This document shows positions 1-11,669 of a stretch of DNA of 64,000 bases, one piece after another. The notes beneath the pieces were generated by a model that worked only from the letters and a program-made list of their open reading frames with translations, ran no database searches and had not been told where the DNA came from. Position 1 is the stretch's first letter. Every line of letters starts with the position of its first letter. A program made the translations under genes and the position numbers. This DNA comes from Epiperipatus broadwayi (lineage: Eukaryota; Onychophora; Udeonychophora; Euonychophora; Peripatidae), in the NCBI GenBank assembly GCA_028023455.1, contig JAQFVV010006309.1, positions 2,769,482 through 2,833,481 on the forward strand, read 5' to 3'.

Positions 1-1711
1 ATGTCATTTGGCAGATAGATGTAGGAGGGTGACTGCAAGAAATATGTAACAGCCAGAATATATTGTACAACAGGTGCACAAACCAGAGAATGATTTCAAT
101 AATTTTTGCCCCCCCCCCTCATATATTGTATTTCTTATTTTTATTACTCTAATTAATATAAACAAAGACTTAAAAAAATTGTTGGCTTTCTTTATTGGTT
201 AATTAAACAAAGTAAATCCACCATTATTATTGATCAGATAGCAGATAATATGATCAAAAACTAAATTTAAAAGCTCTTATAGTACTGCCTAAATATATAT
301 ATATAATTTTAAAAAGTATTTAAAGATCTTTTCTGAACAGACTATTGATAAATGCATATATAAAATACATGTGTCTGTATTATTATTTTTTTGGAAAGTG
401 CAGCTAAATTTTAATGTACAAATAGAAAATAACACACATACAAAATTGATATTGTAGAAAGATGTACAGAATAGGATACTCTAAATGAAATATAATAAAA
501 CGAAATATTTTAAAACGGTTCTACAATTACTATTTTACGATAATGATAATTAAGATTATATTTAGATATGTGTGCATGATTGTAATTTCTGTATGTTTCA
601 AAACTTAGTCAATTTTAACATTTATAAATATATGAGATTTTTACATTCAATTAAAAGATATTTATTAAATGAATTTAATAAACTAAATATATGAGAACTT
701 TAAAAGAGACCTTATAAATTATTTAGCTGTTAAAAATAAATAAATAAATGATTGTAAAAAAAAATTTCTTTCATTTTCTTCAATATCTGGAAAAATTTAC
801 CTCTTAGAATAAAGCCAGACAATTTTGATCATCTGCTCATCTGTATTACCAGGGCAATGAACAAAATTTTCCTGGGAAAACTGAAAAGAAGAAAAGATTT
901 ATGGGTAATGGGGATTAATTAAGATATTAGATGATCAGAGATTATAAATATAACTTCTTGGGAAAATCCAATCAGTCTTTGCAAAACAAAAGTACGTCCA
1001 AGATCCAGTTAAATTAAATTTCAAAATAGTCATTTTTATATCATCATCTCCAATATGACTGAATAGACAAATTCACTCTAGGAATTTTGTCTAGCTGGAA
1101 AAATGGGTATTCTTCTCAAATTAATATAGATAAACAACAACAATAAAGATTATCACTAATATTTTTTTAAAAATCCAATTTACTGCCTTCAACTATTAAT
1201 GGAATTTTGCAAAATTACTTATAGGATGCTCATTATAGCAATAATCAAATTACCTGTCTCTTTTTTAAAAATAATTATGAAATGACTTGTATGGAATTAT
1301 GGATTATTTTACTATGAATTACTGAAAGTCAAAACTTTTTATAGTAAGTCTAAATCTATTTATAATTTCACAGCCTTGGAGAAAATGCTTAAATATTAAT
1401 GAAAATCAATAAAAAAAATGCTTTGCAAAGATAGCTTTAAGAATTTCACTGTAACACCTGATATTTGTAAAGTAGAATAAATTTCTAAGGCTGCAAATCA
1501 GCCAGGGAAGACAGGAAATGGCCCAGGGAACATACTAGATATAAAAAATAATCACAGAACAATGTGTAAAAGAAATTCTATCAGTAAATCTGTCATGAGA
1601 AAAAAGTTATGATACCGTGATGTCGAACTAGAAGTAGCCAAATGCAGCAAAACAGTGCAGGGGAAAAATAAGGAAAATTATTTTGAACGTTAATTCAATC
1701 TCAATTTTAGA
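1..1711. other. AT-rich intronic sequence
   Basis: Nothing recognised except a C10 run near 110 and short AT microsatellites. Confidence 0.6.
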
Positions 1712-1775
1712 ATCAAACAATATAGAATATAATTTAAGCTACCTCCAATATAGAATATGATTTAAGCTACCTGCT
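1712..1775 (+). repeat. Short tandem duplication
   Basis: TATAGAATATAATTTAAGCTACCTCCAA is immediately repeated as TATAGAATATGATTTAAGCTACCTGC, a two-unit repeat of about 28 bases. Confidence 0.7.
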
Positions 1776-2249
1776 TGCACAAAAATTAAATTTTCTGATG
1801 ATCCGATCAAAAGTTATTGAGCCACTTCTGATGAAATTGGGGTGCCACAAAAAATAAAAAAATTTCAAATCAACACACAATTATAACTAAGAGAATCCTG
1901 AGCCAAAAACGATGATTGAAAGATTAAAATAAGTATAAATGGTGTTATAGACCTAAACAGAAATACTGAAGTTGCAAATTAGTTAACATTGCTTAATTCA
2001 ACAATTATTTAGAATACTATAAAGATTGATTGCAAACTATTGGATTGCACAATTGAAGCATTGATTAATGGTCACAACATTGAATTCAATCTACACAAGC
2101 AGAATTGAAATATTATAAATAGGAAAGAGTCATTGTTGAAATCTTACTATGATAGGCCTACTTTAGGTTTATAGAAACCAATTGTTAAAATATGATTTTG
2201 CCTTCAATCTCTGTGTTCTACAAAACAATAGGAAAAAATCTTACAAAGC

Positions 2250-2335
2250 TAATCACACTTTCCATAGTTGGAATAACCTAGTGGATTTCTACAATGCTAA
2301 TCATACTCTTCATAATTGGAACAAGTAAGTGAAGA
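2250..2335 (+). repeat. Diverged short tandem repeat
   Basis: GCTAATCACACTTTCCATAGTTGGAA is followed about 52 bases later by GCTAATCATACTCTTCATAATTGGAA. Two units only. Confidence 0.55.
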
Positions 2336-2639
2336 TTTATAGGCTTGAGTGTAAATCATGGAGAACTTTGCAGTTGAGCGAAATAAATAGTTATATTGAA
2401 CTTTGATGGACATCTGCATATGATAATAATATACTGGATTTAATGGATGAGGAAGATGAACAATCAACTGTTTTACTGAAATCACTCAATGAATAACTTT
2501 TAATAAGGATTAAGAAATTTAAGGAATAAAAGCGAACAATTCTTTTATCAAGAACATAACCAGAGACAAATTTAATTGATGCACTGGATGCTAGACATTC
2601 CAGCTAGAAATATCATCTTGGTAACATTAATGGATTTTT

Positions 2640-2895
2640 TTGTGTAATATTTGCAAGCATGGGCCTGCGCTCCTCATTGCTTCCTCAGGGGTCGATGGCA
2701 GCAATCATTGGGGGTTTGGTTATGGGTGCGGGCTCTTGACAATTATTGCCACTACCCAGAAAACCTGCTGGGAGGGTTCAGGGTCAAAGTTTTCAGCACC
2801 AATTCTGCTCTCATGGGCTGCTGTACTCCTTGATGGATTGTATTTAGGCAGTGCAGATCTGTGCTCATCACTCATTAAACCATTTTATGGATATA
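2640..2895 (+). other. GC-rich island, unassigned, with a 101-codon chance or relic ORF
   Basis: This roughly 250-base block is far more GC-rich than its surroundings and starts and stops abruptly (GCATGGGCCTGCGCTCC ... CAGATCTGTGCTCATC). The plus-strand frame MCNICKHGPALLIASSG... runs 101 codons, and a second frame overlaps it (2651-2833). Neither resembles a protein I recognise. The abrupt composition change suggests an inserted transposon fragment or processed sequence. Confidence 0.35.
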
Positions 2896-2945
2896 ATTGT
2901 TATCGAGTGTATGTACTTTTTAAACAAATGATTTACATCATGTAG

Positions 2946-4984
2946 TGGGTGATCAGTTATCTGCATTTTTTTTCCTTAATAAAAAAAAATCAATAAAGTT
3001 AATTCGCCTATGGATTATTATTTATTTGATAGGTCTTATATATTATTAAAATGGCCTGAACTTTATAGCAAAATAAATTTAGTGTGTTTAAACCAAAGAA
3101 TATGTGATAAATGCCAACCATAAAGATATGCCAACAAATGTTTTCTAAAGGTTTAAACCACTCTCATTGTAGAAAATTACAATTCAATGTCAGTCCTTTC
3201 ATAATGGATCTGGAATTTTAAATATCACCACATGAAAATATGATAAACATCATAAATCAATCAACAGATATTCTGAAATGGATTAAATATGCTGACTATA
3301 CAATCTGGAATAGTATTACTAAATGTGCTTATTAATTATTTTTTTAAAAAATCATTATATTAAGTATCACCAAGGATTTAAATCTACAAAAGAAATTAAC
3401 TTCTGCTTCTAAGTTAATATCTAGTGCTGATATTAAAATATTGCCAGAAAATTACAAACATTAGAATACATTGCAAATATTTCCACAGAATAATTCTCAA
3501 CTGTTCATAAAAATAGGATGACTATTTGAGGAATTACTTAAATAAACTTTTTTTTATAATTGTTGATTTATTTAGGTTAGAGTTATTATTAGTGTATTAA
3601 TAAATAAATAATAAAATTTTCAAGATAATGCTGAACTGCGAAGGTATAGGTAACAACTTTATATATTTTATTAGTGATATTTGGGTATGAGTGTAATATA
3701 CATATGATTTTGATTTTATATTGGGTCAGGTTGCATTTAGTAAACTGACTTATAAACTTATATAAATCCATTTATGTTTTATTAATCCTTAAATTCAGCA
3801 TCAGATTTTCAGGTAGATTTATAGATACTTAAATCACTAAGGAATATTTATTTGTATAGTGCCTATATATTTGTATAATTTTGAAATGCTACATTTTGCA
3901 ATAATGCATTCTGGTGATAGAAATGAAATAAATTAGTAGAAGTATACTCCTAACTTGAATAATATAAGAAGCCTAGCAAGTCTTCGTAGTAAAAGATATG
4001 AATGTATAACAAATAAAGCTATGTATTTTGTATATCATTTAGGAGTACTAATTAAATAATTTGCTTATTCGAAAGAGTGAATGAACTAGCCGGTTTTTAT
4101 AGAATGATGTTGATAATCTATTGATTATTGTTACCAAGATAATTAAGGACTTTATAAACATTATTATTCTCCTGTATGTAAAATTAGATTTTGATTTAAT
4201 ATTGTTCTACCCTCTGAAATAGAATGTCATGTCTTTACAAACACTTTAGAATTACACACCTAGTCATAACCCAAACTTAGCTTATTTCTGGAAAACAAGC
4301 AATATTATTTGTTAAAATTGATATAGGATTTTGTTATTAATTAAGTTACAATTATAATTTTATTTCATTTATATACTGTACTTGTTATTTATAATAAAGC
4401 AATTGTTATATTTAAAACATCTGTTTAAATGCCATTGGTATAAAAGGTCATACTTCCAAGCTTTTATATTCCATATTCATTTATTAAATTTTATACACCA
4501 TTACTATTACTATTACTATCTGAAATACAAATTATAAGAGTAAGGTGATGTACAATAAAATCCCTTTTACATTCATCAAACCTAGATTAACAATAAATTT
4601 TACATCTATACATCTTTTAAATGAATGAAGTTAATAAATCTGAGATAAATAATCATTTGAACATTATATTTAATTTAAGAATGAGAGAGAGTTAATTTGC
4701 TAAATTTGTACATATTAACATATTAATTTGTGTCAAAGTAGTTATTTGCACAAGAGATATCATAAGTGAATATATGTATTTAAGAATACAGTAATATTAT
4801 TGTCACATATCTATAAGAATACCCTGAGAAATTTATTTAACTTAAATTTTATGTATTATTAAATTCCGGAATATTAGTAATACTTATTCTATGTAGAAAA
4901 TAAACATGCATTCCTTTTAATTTATTTTCATAAGTGTGCAACTAATCATAAACACATTCCCCACAAAACAGCACTCATCTCAAC
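2946..4984. other. AT-rich intronic sequence
   Basis: No ORF with a recognisable motif and no repeat partner seen. Confidence 0.6.
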
Positions 4985-5220
4985 TGGTCATCCTTTACTT
5001 GTACTTGATTGTGACTTGAATTTCAGGTTACAATATATATATATATAATTATAGAGGACTTGATCCCAGACTTTCAAGCTCTTTTCAGCTATCCAATCTA
5101 TCTCATATAACCAATACACATGACCATTCACATGTGAAAAAAACGATCTCAAATATAATATTTCATATATATATATCATTAAAAACCATTCAATTCATAG
5201 ACAATCCCAATATCAATACA
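4985..5220 (-). repeat. Eroded hammerhead-repeat relative without a ribozyme core
   Basis: Shares the order of landmarks of the repeat on the minus strand: an AGACTTTCAAGCTCTTTTCAG segment, TATCTCATATAACCAATACAC, CACATGTGAAAA, then ATATTTCATATATATAT where the ribozyme's GAAA and helix III would be. The CTGATGA part is absent, so no ribozyme is claimed. Confidence 0.4.
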
Positions 5221-5795
5221 ATCAACAAATTTCAAACTGTTGTCAAGGCAACCTTCTTTTAACAATAAAGGTGAAATCCCACCTTTATTAATAGTCTAAT
5301 ACTCTGTCATAAATTAGTGTTTTAATTAATTTATGATATATGTATATTATACTATAAGTGTCAACAAATAACTATCTTATGTAAATTGCCCCACTCCAGC
5401 TCTCATACTTAAATAAAACAATAGACTATCAACAAATCTATTATCAAGGCAATATAAACCTTATGCCTGAAATGGAAAGTAATTGATATCCTGGTCTAAA
5501 GTATTTAAATATAAATGAAATCATTAACTGAAACAACTGAAATTAAATCTGCCTAATAGTTTAATTAAATAACCTCCATCCTTATATGAAGATAGATTAA
5601 TAAACAATTGTCTATGACTTTTCAAACAAACTAATATTATAAACGCTATTCATGATATTTAATGCATAGCTATTCAGTGTTAAAATGCTTAAGTAATACT
5701 TTGTGTTAAAATACAATTTGAAAAGTAATAGTATTATAGTATTACATAGTGAATTATAATAAAATGATATATATTTATTTTTTTATTGATATACT

Positions 5796-6003
5796 GCACA
5801 GGCTTACACACACCTGCACATATATAATGTAATATATAAGGGATTCGAACTCAGACTTTTACACAACCCTCAGCTCTCCACGCTATCTCATATTGCTGAC
5901 CCACCTGATCATACACATGTTGAAAAGATAAATACTCACCAATATATATATATTTCATGCTAAACCAGCAATCATCAGTTGGTCCAGATTACTATCTCCA
6001 CAC
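5796..6003 (-). repeat. Partial hammerhead-repeat unit
   Basis: Minus-oriented part of the same repeat family: on the plus strand it runs from CACAGGCTTACACAC through a GGGATTCGAACTCAGAC segment (complement of the B-box-like 3' part) to the ribozyme and the GGTCCAGATTACTATCTCC upstream flank. The rest of the unit is missing. Confidence 0.75.
5935..5990 (-). ncRNA. Type I hammerhead ribozyme, intact core with longer helix III
   Basis: On the minus strand: CCAA (5982-5979), CTGATGA (5978-5972), helix II TGCT/AGCA, GAA (5956-5954), a ten-base self-complementary helix III ATATATATAT (5953-5944), A17 at 5943 and TTGG at 5942-5939. Helix III has changed in sequence relative to the 19.7-21.0 kb copies (ATACGTAT) while staying self-complementary, which is covariation-like support for the fold, although a microsatellite expansion could also explain it. 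Confidence 0.78.
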
Positions 6004-6934
6004 ATTTATTTTTTTATATAAATTATATTGTAATGTTAAGTATTAACAAATAAAGAGATGAAATGGCTTTATCTATAAGATAGGCATTCCTCCAAAAAAA
6101 TAAAAATGTCATCAAGGCCAAATGGTACATAATTCAATTACAACTACAGAATTCATAGCAAACATTGATACATTTTATGATATCATGGTCCCCATATACA
6201 TTTTTTAAGAGAGATAAAATTGTTTAAAAGAAATGACTTTGTCACATAATGCAAAATATTTTAATTATTGGAAAAAAACAGTTCTCAATAATTTTACATT
6301 TTAAATTTTAATTTTCTTCAACAATCACTTACTTTAAATTAGAGCAATTAAAGGATTTCATTAATCTCAATACTGAATATCTGTTTAATCTTCAAATAAT
6401 AAAATTGTAAAAAAAATTAATTGCCTGAAAATTATAGTGACAGTTTTAAATTAAATAAAAAAGAAAATAAAAATTATTGAGTAATATTATGAATATGTAT
6501 ATACAATTTTTTTTTTAATTTGAAGGAAAAGTACGCAGAATCCCTTCTTGTCATTACAACTAATTAACAATAATTAATCAAAAATAAAGAAAAAAAGAAT
6601 GTCATCAATTTTAAAATTAAATTGATGAAAATTGGGAGTGTTATTCTATTCATTAAAATCCAAGTTAATTAAATAACTGAATTATTTAGAATTTAAAATA
6701 TAATGCGTAGCTAATAATATGTAATTTTATAGTTAAATAGGAAATCAGAAAATGTACACGGACATGAAATCAATGTTGTACTGTTTTCTATAACTATAGA
6801 TAAGTGTTCATTATATATATATATATTGGTTAAATTCACTACCTAAAGACAAGAATTGGGATAAGTTGCTATTTTTGAATGTTGTGCACCTAGAAGTATT
6901 AAAATGCATTTATTAAATATGATGTATTCTATAT

Positions 6935-7417
6935 CTGTGTTGCACAAATTGTGGGTTGCGGCCCCTTAGGGGATTCCATAAAAATTGTTGGAGATCGCAA
7001 AATTTTTAATAAACTCTCTTAAATTTTTGGATAGTGATAAGTTGTTTTTTGTTGTTGAAAGAATTAAATTTTTTTAAATAGATAAAAATGACGTGAAAGT
7101 GGATTATTTTTGTTTATATCTTTTTTTTAATAAGTATACGATTTTTTTTCAAAAATTTCATTTCAAATAGTATGTGCTTTATACTAAACTATTTAGATAT
7201 ATAAATTTGTATATTAATTAAAACTACTATTGTTTTATTATGAATATCTTTAATACTCATATTTTAAATTTAAACATGGTTAAAACAAAGAATGGATGAT
7301 GTCAAATTTTTATATCAGAAATGGAGTCACAAGTGTAAAAAGATAAACAAAGAATAGTCACATTAAATTTTCATCTGAAGAAGAGGATAACAAGTGTAAA
7401 ACGTTTGTGCACCATTG
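6935..7417. mobile_element. hAT-like non-autonomous element
   Basis: The left end contains TTGCACAAATTGTGGGTTGC then GGCCCCTTAGGGG, close to the hAT terminal theme (CACAAACTGTGGG...GCGCCCC). The right end, read inverted, begins CAATGGTGCACAAACG. Candidate 8-base duplications are TTCTATAT (6927-6934) and GTCTACAT (7418-7425), identical over TCTAYAT apart from one transition. The interior has no ORF. Size (483 bases) resembles the other hAT copy but sequence does not, so it is a different family. Confidence 0.6.
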
Positions 7418-8114
7418 GTCTACATGATATAGCATTATTTTTAATGTAATTATTTTTAATATAGTGTTAACAAGTTCAGTGATAAAATATTGCTTGAACA
7501 TTGTAAATACTTTTAAATATTTTTCATCAAATGTTTTCTAAAAAGTATATTAATCCTCTGTATACATAAGATGCTATCTCTGCTAAGGATGCTGTTATAA
7601 TTTTATAATTTACATAATATTACTTGATTAGAATAATTGTCATAAATTAAAAGTAATGTTATCACTCATTTGAGTATGAAGAAAACAGAAAAACATTAAC
7701 TATAACTTTAATGCATATTTTAAATCAATTATTCAATCATGGAAATGATAAAATTGATCCCAGAGAACATCCACACATTGTTTGTATAATTAAATGTTGA
7801 AAGCAAATTGTTTTTATGTATTCTGTGGTGAATTACATGTAAACACTAAAATAAGATTAAACCATTATATTTTATTATATGTAATACAACTAAAAGCAGA
7901 TATACATGAGGGGTTAGAGTGACTTGAGGTCAACATGGGCATGGCAATAATATTGGCATCAGCATAGGATTTGGGCTTTCCATCATCAGATTTTCAATGA
8001 TATGGTTGGCTAAAAAGTTGGAGACTGGAGTAGATTGAGGCCTGTCCATTAAAATGTGAAGATTTGCTATCTTAATATAAACTGAGCACTGATTATATAT
8101 ATGTGTGTGTGTGG

Positions 8115-8168
8115 GAGATGATACTGATGAATGCTGGTTTCGCATGAAATATGGATATTGGTGATTAT
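8115..8168 (+). ncRNA. Hammerhead ribozyme, helix I broken
   Basis: CTGATGA at 8124-8130, helix II improved to ATGC/GCAT around TGGTTTC, GAA at 8146-8148, helix III ATATGGAT, A17 at 8157 and TTGG at 8158-8161. The 5' strand of helix I (CCAA in other copies) has been deleted and reads GATA, so helix I cannot form normally. Confidence 0.7.
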
Positions 8169-8599
8169 TTATTTTTTCTACATGTATGTGGTTATGCCTA
8201 TCAATTGTATGAGATAGTGTGGATAGTTGAAGGGTGCTTAAAGTCTGGGTTCAAATTCCCTATATTTACAATTAAACTTTAGGTTTGTGAAGAGTGCCTG
8301 GTTTTCAAATATTTATATATGAAGCTTGTATTCCACCCATCCCTCTTCTATGTATTTAAATGGATAAGGTCCTATGCATTATAGGTCAGTGATTTGAAGT
8401 CAACATGGGAATGCCAATAATATTGGCATCAGCATGGGATTTGGGCTTTCCATCATCAGATTTTCAATGATATGGATGGCTGAATAGCTGGAGGTTGCAA
8501 TAGATTAAGGCGTGTCCATTAAAATGTGAAAATTTGTTGCTATCTTAATATTAACTGAGCACTGATTTTATATATATGTGTGTGGGTGTACGAGATGAT

Positions 8600-8656
8600 A
8601 ATCTGGACCAACTGATGAGTTCTGGTTTAGCATGAAATATGGATATTGGTAATTAT
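8600..8656 (+). ncRNA. Type I hammerhead ribozyme, older copy
   Basis: CCAA at 8608-8611, CTGATGA at 8612-8618, GAA at 8634-8636, helix III ATATGGAT, A17 at 8645, TTGG at 8646-8649. The core and helix I are intact. Helix II (GTTCTGG/TTTAGCAT) has a U-C mismatch and a G-U pair, and helix III has only two strong pairs, so it is probably weak. Confidence 0.72.
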
Positions 8657-8771
8657 TTATCTTTTTTACATGTGTGTGGTCATGTGTATCAGTTGTATGA
8701 GAGTGTGGATAGTTGAAGGGTACTTGAAAGTCTGAGTTCAAATCCCCTATATGTAACTTGAAATAAATGCC

Positions 8772-8960
8772 TTGGGGTGCAATAATTAATTAAGTCAGTT
8801 GCTATTTTTTATAACAAAGAACTAACTTAATTCATGCCCCCCCCCCATGCTTTTATTTCAAGGTAAATCTAAAATCTCTAATTGTGGTTGAAGAAACAAT
8901 TATTTTATTTCTTTTTAGTGCAGAGTCAATAAAAATATTAATATAAAAAAAGTTTTATAT
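8772..8960 (+). repeat. Dispersed repeat, copy 1 (related to 57160-57385)
   Basis: Shares CAATAATTAATTAAGTCA, CATGCTTTTATTT, AAATCTAAAA, AGAAACAATTATTTT and CTTTTTAGTGCA with the later copy. A C9 homopolymer lies inside it (8839-8847). No coding sense seen. Confidence 0.5.
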
Positions 8961-10514
8961 ATTATTTTTTTAAGTTTTAATTATTAAGGAAGCAAATTTA
9001 AACAATTAAATTTGATAGATTTAGTATCTAATTTATGGATTTGTTTTTACAGCCTTATTTAAATTGTCTTTAAGTATTTGTTTTAATAATCTTCTAAATA
9101 TCTAATTCAACCCAATATTTTTAATTTCAGCATATTGTTATTGCAAGAAGAATGCAGTATCAATTATTTGATATTGATAATCTATTCTTATACTTTCTGT
9201 GTTGATTAAAATTTGTACATATTTAAACTTCATAATATTTCCTTGTTCCATATATTTTCCTGACGTTTGATTTTAAGTCTACCAATTTTACATAAATATC
9301 AGTTGATTTCTGTAGAAACTAAATGTACACAATGAAAAGGTCTAACAAGCATATATATATATTAAAATTATCCTCCCCTATGTTATGTTATTTAGGCAAT
9401 GTTTTCTATAAGTAAATATGTCTTAATTTCAAAAAGCTTATCCAAAAGAGTATTTTTTATGTGAATTATTTGAAGTTAAGACTTTTATTTATTTATAGAG
9501 ATTATTCCTGAAATATTATAATATTTGGGATAGCGATTTCAATATTTTCTATTTAATTTTCAGCTAGTGATATCTACATTTCTGTATATTTAATGTAAAC
9601 TAAAAAATTACAATATATACTTCATATTTTTTTAATTATGAATAACTAAAAATATTGATATGGTAATTATGAATATAGAGGAATTATTGTATTTACAGAT
9701 TTGTGTCTTGATTTAATTAATATTATTTTCAATACTACAGCAAATAAATAAAATACTCGATTTTATATAATCTTTTTTAGAAGCTCAGCATGTCTTTATA
9801 ACAATATCATAGAGTCTGTCTAAGTTTTAGATCTAGTAAACAAGTAGTTTTTGTTATTTAATGTATTTTGACTCAAAAAAATGTATCTGAGTATGGGAGT
9901 AGTCTATTTTTGAATGCAAAGTTTTACCATTGCTACCAGAATGTGCAAACACACACACGAGTAATTCTTTTGTATGTGTATAAGCATATGCTTTATAAAG
10001 CAAATATATTTTTTCTTAATTTAACTCAGTGCACCTTCAGTGATGAGCATCATAATCATTGATCTGATTAAAGGGCTTGTCACTAAAAGTGCACTCAGTT
10101 AAATTAAGAAAATAAATAAAAAATACTTCTTAAAGCATACGTGCATATGTATGCTAAAGAAATACATATACAAGCAAAGGGAAAAAATAATATTTATATA
10201 TGTATGTAAATAAATAAACATACTTTTTCCAATATTCTCTATGTAATTTTTGGTTTTTATAAAATAACTAAACACTGATAAATCATTTTTAGCTCTCCTG
10301 TTTTTGCTAAATTACTCATAACTGGCTATGAATATGAGAAGTACATCTTCTTGGAAGCGCTTAGCCATTAAATTTAATTTTCAATTTGTTGTTATAGCTT
10401 TATGTTGGAAGTGTGAAAGCACGATTTATTATTATATTGGACAAACGTAAAGTATAAATATACAGGTTATTAAGTAAATATTGAGAATGTCTATTTGCAT
10501 TTGCAGCATCATAT
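8961..10514. other. AT-rich intronic sequence
   Basis: An imperfect inverted pair flanks 10010-10120: TTAATTTAACTCAGTGCAC and GTGCACTCAGTTAAATTAAG, with ATATGCTTTATAAAGC / CTTAAAGCATAC outside it. This may be a small foldback of about 150 bases (9980-10150). Otherwise nothing. Confidence 0.5.
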
Positions 10515-10620
10515 ATATAAATTCACAACTCAACTAGATAGCCAAAAAAACTCTAAAACACAACCAATTGTTTTAATGCTACAAGCAGACTGTAAAAATT
10601 TACAAAGTAACTTACTTTCC
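10515..10620 (-). repeat. Dispersed repeat shared with 39350-39520 (PLE-terminus-like)
   Basis: Shares AACACAACCAAT-GTTT and GCTACAAGCAGACT with 39420-39450. On the minus strand the order is AGTCTGCTTGTAGCA, then (A)AAAC, ATTGGTTGTG, a stem followed by GAAAC in the better copy. Confidence 0.5.
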
Positions 10621-11547
10621 TCATATTTTTTATTAGTTAACTAAAATATAAAACGTTAAAAAATAGTTCACATTTGAATTGTGTATTAGACAATATAATC
10701 TTCACAGAATCAGTTTCAAGGTTCCATATCAAATCCCAATAAAATTTAACTATAAATTAGAAAAGGTTTGAATCTGTGAAAGATGAAAAACATACAACTA
10801 TTAAATGTGTTGATGGCTATAATTAATACAACACATCATTTTTTACAGGTGATTTACAATTGTAGAGGTGATACCTTTTATATAATAATACCTTAATATA
10901 CAAATAGTCTAATCAGTCAGGAAGTTCACTTTTTTATTATAAATCTCAATAATTTTATTAAATATGCAAAACACATTACAAATTATAAATTTTGCAAAGT
11001 AAATAGCAGCCTATTCGTATATTGCCAGGCATACTAACATATGTATGCAAAGCTATTATATCTATTCTATAGGTAAAATGTATAAAAAATGAAACTGATT
11101 TCAATATCTATCTATCTAGAATATAATTGTGTTATATTTGCTAACTGTCAATAGCATAATAAATAATAGTTGTGTAAGCAAAGCAGCAGGTGAACTCTTT
11201 CTAACATAAATAAGATTCAAGGCTATTCGAATCTGCAATTAATGATGATGAAGAGGTTTTAACTAAAAATGACTTTTTGAGGTTTATATTGATATAGTTC
11301 ACAATTTAGACTTTGACTATTTTATATAATATTTCAGTTAAATATTGAGCTAATGAAAATGCATTAATTTTATAATTGGATATATATATAATGTTATTAA
11401 ATACAACATTTTCTATCATTATTTATGTAATTTCCGATTTGGCAACTCAGGTAAACAATGTCAAATCACTTTTCTCATCCTTGTTCTTGCTACATCACCA
11501 AGCATTTGCAAATTAAGTATTTATATTTGCAGTCTTATATATATATA

Positions 11548-11667
11548 CAAACCATTATACAATTACAAATATCCAGTAACGCCCTCTGTTTAAAGATCTA
11601 TATCTCAATAATAGAAGATCTTTAAACAGAGGCCGTTACTGTATATTTGTAATTGTATAATGGTTTG
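11548..11667. mobile_element. Foldback MITE, 120 bases, TA-flanked
   Basis: Nearly perfect inverted repeat: arms of about 50 bases (CAAACCATTATACAATTACA... and ...TGTAATTGTATAATGGTTTG) around an ATATCTCAATAATAG loop. TA flanks both ends, as expected for Tc1/mariner-type insertions. It lies inside an AT-rich tract, so the TA flank is weak evidence. Confidence 0.7.
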
Positions 11668-11669
11668 TA

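Larger units (their letters stand above)
7855..8770 (+). repeat. Second, older hammerhead-repeat array (two units, about 488-base period)
   Basis: Two diverged plus-strand units in tandem, about 7855-8300 and 8330-8770. They share GTCAACATGGGCATGGCAATA-like, CATCATCAGATTTTCAATGA, GTGTCCATTAAAATGTGA and the ribozyme with the array at 19.5-21.1 kb, but differ at many sites, so this array is older. The distance between cleavage-equivalent positions (8157 and 8645) is 488. The unit ends with TCTGGGTTCAAATTCCCTAT or TCTGAGTTCAAATCCCCTAT, a good tRNA B-box-like sequence, which hints at a tRNA-like or SINE-like 3' part. There is no clear A box. Confidence 0.82.

Noticed and set aside
1794-1840. Two CTGATGA words close together
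   Set aside because: Neither is followed by a stem and GAA at hammerhead spacing.
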